Assembly: GCA_021811745.1 (NCBI GenBank)
Contig: JAJZNH010000474.1
Span: forward strand, 1 to 6,663
Source of the DNA: Acidobacteriota bacterium
Lineage (GTDB): Bacteria > Acidobacteriota > Terriglobia > Terriglobales > Acidobacteriaceae
Direction: 5' to 3'
DNA: 6,663 nucleotides
Every line of letters starts with the position of its first letter. The first letter of the stretch is position 1. This document shows positions 6,221-6,663 of this stretch, piece by piece. Under the pieces are notes generated by a model, which was not told where the DNA came from, ran no database searches, and saw only the letters and a list, made by a program, of their open reading frames with translations. The position numbers and the translations under genes are program-made.

Positions 6221-6544
6221 ACGCTCAGGATACAGGAGAAGGAAAGCGCGGAGCCGGGCAAGGATGCAATGTGGTCTTTCAAAGAATGCCCTGTTGCGAG
6301 ATTTGCATCGGGCAGAGCTAACCCGTTTTTGGGACGTCCGAAATGTTCCTTTGCATCGCCTCGATCGATCCGTGCGCGCGCGCAACAAAAATGGTTCGGC
6401 TAACTTTTTCGATGCGTCCTGTGCAGATTCCTTGCAGATTTTTCGGCAAATCGTTGAGCCTTCGTATCTGTGCAGGGCTCGTATAGAGGTATCAAAATAG
6501 TATGTTGCTTATCTCATTCTTGCTCAAGACAGCATTTGTTGTGA
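6221..6544. other. Gene-free stretch between the DUF4149-like gene and the transposase remnant
   Basis: No convincing gene, tRNA or terminator is seen in these 324 bp. The DUF4149-like gene must have its promoter here unless it is co-transcribed from elsewhere, but no clear -35/-10 pair was found. There is a 14-nt alternating purine-pyrimidine run (6371-6384) next to the small palindrome TCGATCGA (6361-6368). From about 6385 the DNA is richer in A and T than the flanking genes, which would fit a former insertion-element border. Confidence 0.5.
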
Positions 6545-6663
6545 GTGCGCGACATAGAGGTGGCCATTCACATCACCAACGGGAAGGTGCGCGACGCCAA
6601 CGTGCACGACGTCAACGTGCTCGGCGAAATTGTCCTCGAAGCCGGCTCCTTTTACGTGACGGA
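6545..6663 (+). pseudogene. 5'-truncated IS4-type transposase fragment (runs off the right edge)
   Basis: The frame opens after a TGA at 6542-6544 and reads 39 complete codons to the window end. Residues 8-11 (IHIT), GK (13-14), VHDVNVLGEIVLEAGSFYV (20-38) match the middle of IS4-type transposases. In those enzymes a HDVN-LDE motif and an EAG-FYVMDRGY motif lead to the second catalytic Asp. The window stops exactly where that Asp would fall (the last two bases are GA). Nothing upstream in any frame reads as the N-terminal part with the first catalytic Asp, so the gene is truncated or rearranged on its left side. Residues 15-24 are a duplicated five-residue unit (VRDAN, VHDVN). Family assignment is from memory of the motif; the fragment is short. 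Confidence 0.6.
6587..6616 (+). repeat. 15-bp in-frame tandem duplication in the transposase fragment
   Basis: GTGCGCGACGCCAAC (6587-6601) and GTGCACGACGTCAAC (6602-6616) differ at two of 15 bases and encode VRDAN and VHDVN. A third partial copy (GTGCTCGGCGAA) follows at once. The nine bases GTGCGCGAC also occur at 6545-6553, at the very start of the open fragment. Confidence 0.7.

Noticed and set aside
6371..6384. Z-DNA-forming alternating CG run as a regulatory element
   Set aside because: Fourteen alternating bases in GC-rich DNA are not rare, and nothing ties the run to a gene.
5997..6500. A 167-codon plus-strand open frame
   Set aside because: Its first half is antisense to the DUF4149-like gene and its second half lacks motifs or a credible start.

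Overview
The window is GC-rich, densely coding bacterial chromosome with six protein genes, one IS remnant and one structured intergenic repeat. The protein styles point to Acidobacteriota (Terriglobia-like). These are a YchF with a shortened, divergent G-domain, a KinB-like HAMP-PAS sensor, a polytopic protein with a DUF6798-like tail beside a DPM1-like glycosyltransferase, and an IS4-type transposase fragment. This assignment is recalled from family resemblance; no search was run.

Layout. Positions 1-1013 (minus) hold the N-terminal two-thirds or so of a membrane sensor kinase. Its dimerisation helix is intact, but the phospho-accepting histidine is replaced by arginine; the ATPase domain lies outside the window. 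Upstream on the same strand, 1104-2579 encodes a polytopic, GT-C-like membrane protein. Diverging from it across 65 bp is a soluble polyprenyl-phosphate sugar synthase-like GT2 enzyme (2645-3448, plus). The two may form a donor synthase/membrane acceptor pair. A short convergent gap with no convincing terminator follows.

The next three genes are all on the minus strand, read from high to low coordinates: a DUF4149-like membrane protein (5687-6220), a YchF-family ATPase (4446-5531) and a ZIP-family divalent metal transporter (3514-4239). They need not be one operon, because the gaps are about 155 and 206 bp. The YchF-ZIP gap contains seven GGGRTCA-type units in one orientation and four in the other. 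Together they can fold into a 22-bp stem enclosing further tandem repeats, and this is the most structured non-coding element in the window.

The right end (6221-6544) has no recognisable gene. It leads into a 5'-truncated transposase fragment (6545 to the window edge) that carries an internal 15-bp tandem duplication.

No CRISPR array, tRNA, rRNA, toxin-antitoxin pair or phage gene was seen. No clear new multi-gene system is present. The best candidates for novelty are the histidine-less kinase, the divergent YchF G-domain and the palindromic repeat block.
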